Shown: positions 5,752 through 7,597 of the stretch, piece after piece
Layout of the letters: every line of letters starts with the position of its first letter
Position numbering within the stretch: position 1 is the stretch's first letter
DNA from: CAYZUC01 sp964481705
Lineage (GTDB): Bacteria > Bacillota > Clostridia > Lachnospirales > Lachnospiraceae
Direction of reading: 5' to 3'
Length of the DNA: 7,597 nucleotides
NCBI GenBank assembly: GCA_964481705.1
Contig: CAYZUC010000122.1
Location: 1-7,597, forward strand
Notes under the pieces: generated by a model
Told to the model about the DNA's origin: nothing
What the model saw: only the letters and a program-made list of their open reading frames with translations
Database searches by the model: none
Program-made: the position numbers and the translations under genes

Positions 5752-7597
5752 ATGGAACTAAAAATATATAATCAATCAGATGTGCTGAAACTGACACTCA
5801 ACTCAGATTCATCATCAACTCATACGCAGGAGCTAAATGGCGCTGACAATCTTGCAATAACAGCAACTGCATTCTCTTGTGTCAAACTTGATGTGAATGA
5901 TTATGTAATAATAGACGAGGTAAGATATAGTATTAAGTCTCCTTATCTGCCACAGAAGAAAAGTAATAGTGAATATGAGTATAGGGTGAATTTATATGCT
6001 CCTATACATGATGCAGAACAGGCAATGTTCTTCAATCTCACAGACGGACAATATAATAGTGAGTTCAGTCTTGATGGCAGCCCTACAGAGCATCTGCAGA
6101 AGTGGGTAGATAACATGAACCGTTTATATGACACCGATAAGTGGTCAATCGGTACAGTGATAGTTGCTGCTAATAAGACTATCGACTATAACAATATATA
6201 CTGTTGGGATGCCGCCTTTGGTGATTCGGGTATTGCAAAAACCTTTGAGACAGAGATGTGGGCTGATGGTTATACTATAAACCTATGCAAGTGTGAGAGA
6301 GGTGAGGTGGTAGAATTAGGTTACTTAAATGGGCTTACCTCACTTACTCAGGATGATAATGATTCTTCAGTAAAATTCTTCACACGGCTAATTCCATTAG
6401 GTTCAACAAAGAATATAGATCCGTCAAGCTATGGATTCAGTCGATTGCAGTTACCATCACGTGCAAAATGGGTAGATCGTAATACAGACTATGGAATTTA
6501 TGAGTATAATGAAGAAAAAGCGTTTGCAGGTATATTTCCACATTATATAGGAACGGTCACTTCTGTAAGATCAGAAGAGAAGACAGGCGAGAATGGTACC
6601 TATACTGTATATTATTTTAACGATTCTGCATTGCCTTTTAATCCATCGGATTATGAGATAGCCGGGCTGGTTAAGCAGCTCTCTTTTACAAGCGGTGATC
6701 TGAATGGTAGGGAGTTTGAAGCCAACTGGCATGCCGATACATCGGAATGGGAGATCATCAATATATATCCTGATAATGATACACAGATACCTGGTGGTAA
6801 CCTGATACCTCGTGTAGGTGACTCGTATTTTCCATGGAATATAAAAATGCCTCAGTCGTATATCACTGCAGCTGAGAATGATTATAAAGCTGCAGTAGAT
6901 GATTTATTGGCAAAATACAGTGACAGTAAAAATAAATATATAGCCAGTACAGATTATATTGATATAACTAAACGTGGAATTTCGCTAAGGATAGGTCAGA
7001 TGGTTAAGCTTATATCCTCTGAATATTTCACGGATGGATACATTAATATACGCATTGTTAAGGTTGTCCGCAAACTTGATGAGCTGAATGATGCTACAAT
7101 AACTCTAAGTCATCAGGCTGAAGGGAACTGGACTTCATCGGTAGATAATAGCATTAATGATCTGAAGTATGTAATTGCGCAGAAATCGGAGCAGCTTGCA
7201 ATAGACATTATCAAGAGCTATGATAGTAATGAAGCGAGTAATGCGAATGTATTCTCGGCTCTCCGCGCTTTATCAGAATTTGTCTCTAAGAAGAACGATG
7301 ACACAGCTCAAGGAGTTATAACATTCTTAAAAGGTTGGCTCACAAAAGAGTTTGGTGAAGCAACATCAGGAGCAGGACTTTACAAAGATGAGCAAGGGAA
7401 TTGGCATATACAAGCCGAATATATGCACGTACTTAAGAAGTTCATAGCCGAAGAGATAGAGGTGCAGAGAGTAACTTCAATAGGTGGGAAACAGATACAG
7501 ACGGCAGCAGATATGATTTGTACAAAGGTAGAAGAGTATGATACTTACTACCGTTGCTACATGAGAACGGAAGATGCACAAGGAAGGAAAATTAAAA
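5752..7597 (+). CDS. Tail hub / tail-associated protein (Tal-like), 3' partial
   Basis: The frame opens at ATG 5752 and has no stop to the window end; 615 codons plus one base are visible, so the C-terminus is missing. The first 400 or so residues look like the gp27-type hub fold that caps siphovirus tails: an N-terminal strand (MELKIYNQSDVLKLTL), YVIIDEVRYSIKSP followed by YEYRVNLYAP, HLQKWVDNMN (114-123), DYNNIYCWDA around 145-154, and PGGNLIPRVGD (347-357). These match remembered Bacteroidota prophage tail proteins, often annotated as minor structural or endopeptidase-like. From about 464 the sequence turns helical (NSINDLKYVIAQKSEQLA), then DTAQGVITFLKGW (517-529), a GLYKDEQGNWHI element (W551), and YYRCYMRTEDAQGRK at the end, the beginning of a region that usually leads to receptor-binding or fibre domains. 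No catalytic motif for peptidoglycan cleavage is recognisable in the visible part. It follows the Dit-like gene by 32 bases. Confidence 0.75.
   Translation, partial: MELKIYNQSDVLKLTLNSDSSSTHTQELNGADNLAITATAFSCVKLDVNDYVIIDEVRYSIKSPYLPQKKSNSEYEYRVNLYAPIHDAEQAMFFNLTDGQYNSEFSLDGSPTEHLQKWVDNMNRLYDTDKWSIGTVIVAANKTIDYNNIYCWDAAFGDSGIAKTFETEMWADGYTINLCKCERGEVVELGYLNGLTSLTQDDNDSSVKFFTRLIPLGSTKNIDPSSYGFSRLQLPSRAKWVDRNTDYGIYEYNEEKAFAGIFPHYIGTVTSVRSEEKTGENGTYTVYYFNDSALPFNPSDYEIAGLVKQLSFTSGDLNGREFEANWHADTSEWEIINIYPDNDTQIPGGNLIPRVGDSYFPWNIKMPQSYITAAENDYKAAVDDLLAKYSDSKNKYIASTDYIDITKRGISLRIGQMVKLISSEYFTDGYINIRIVKVVRKLDELNDATITLSHQAEGNWTSSVDNSINDLKYVIAQKSEQLAIDIIKSYDSNEASNANVFSALRALSEFVSKKNDDTAQGVITFLKGWLTKEFGEATSGAGLYKDEQGNWHIQAEYMHVLKKFIAEEIEVQRVTSIGGKQIQTAADMICTKVEEYDTYYRCYMRTEDAQGRKIK

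Overview
This window is a stretch of late structural genes from a tailed phage, most likely a prophage of Bacteroides or a related Bacteroidota host. All genes lie on the + strand. They are packed end to end, with ATGA overlaps at 257-260 and 1245-1248 and gaps of 1 to 32 bases elsewhere, as expected for one long transcript. The host call rests on three things: AT-rich DNA, A/T-rich leaders without Shine-Dalgarno motifs in front of most starts, and tail proteins whose wording matches Bacteroidota prophage tail families as I remember them. No search was run. No tail sheath gene is visible and the tail tube gene leads straight into chaperones and tape measure, so a long non-contractile (siphovirus-like) tail is the best guess.

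Layout: (1) 1-260, the C-terminal end of a protein with a basic cluster followed by seven clean coiled-coil heptads. (2) 257-739, a small lipoprotein that also has a C-terminal membrane anchor, the architecture of a one-piece spanin (outer-membrane disruption in lysis). (3) 751-1248, the major tail tube protein. (4) 1245-1706 and its -1 frame partner ending at 1954, a pair arranged like lambda G/GT tail assembly chaperones, with a candidate slippery heptamer CCCTTTC at 1625-1631 and a hairpin 10 bases downstream. (5) 1960-5280, a 1106-residue tape measure protein. (6) 5282-5719, a short distal-tail-like protein. (7) 5752 to the window end, the first 615 residues of the tail hub/tail-associated protein, which runs off the window.

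How they work together: tube subunits polymerise around the tape measure, which the chaperone and its frameshifted form keep soluble. The distal-tail and hub proteins form the tip where assembly starts and through which DNA leaves. The two membrane-associated genes just upstream probably belong to lysis or another envelope step, not to the tail. There is no gene-free stretch over 300 bases. I see no RNA gene, CRISPR array, insertion sequence, attachment site or convincing terminator or promoter.

The points most worth following up are the probable u-spanin placed between head and tail genes, and the frameshift signal, for which two competing slip sites are visible.
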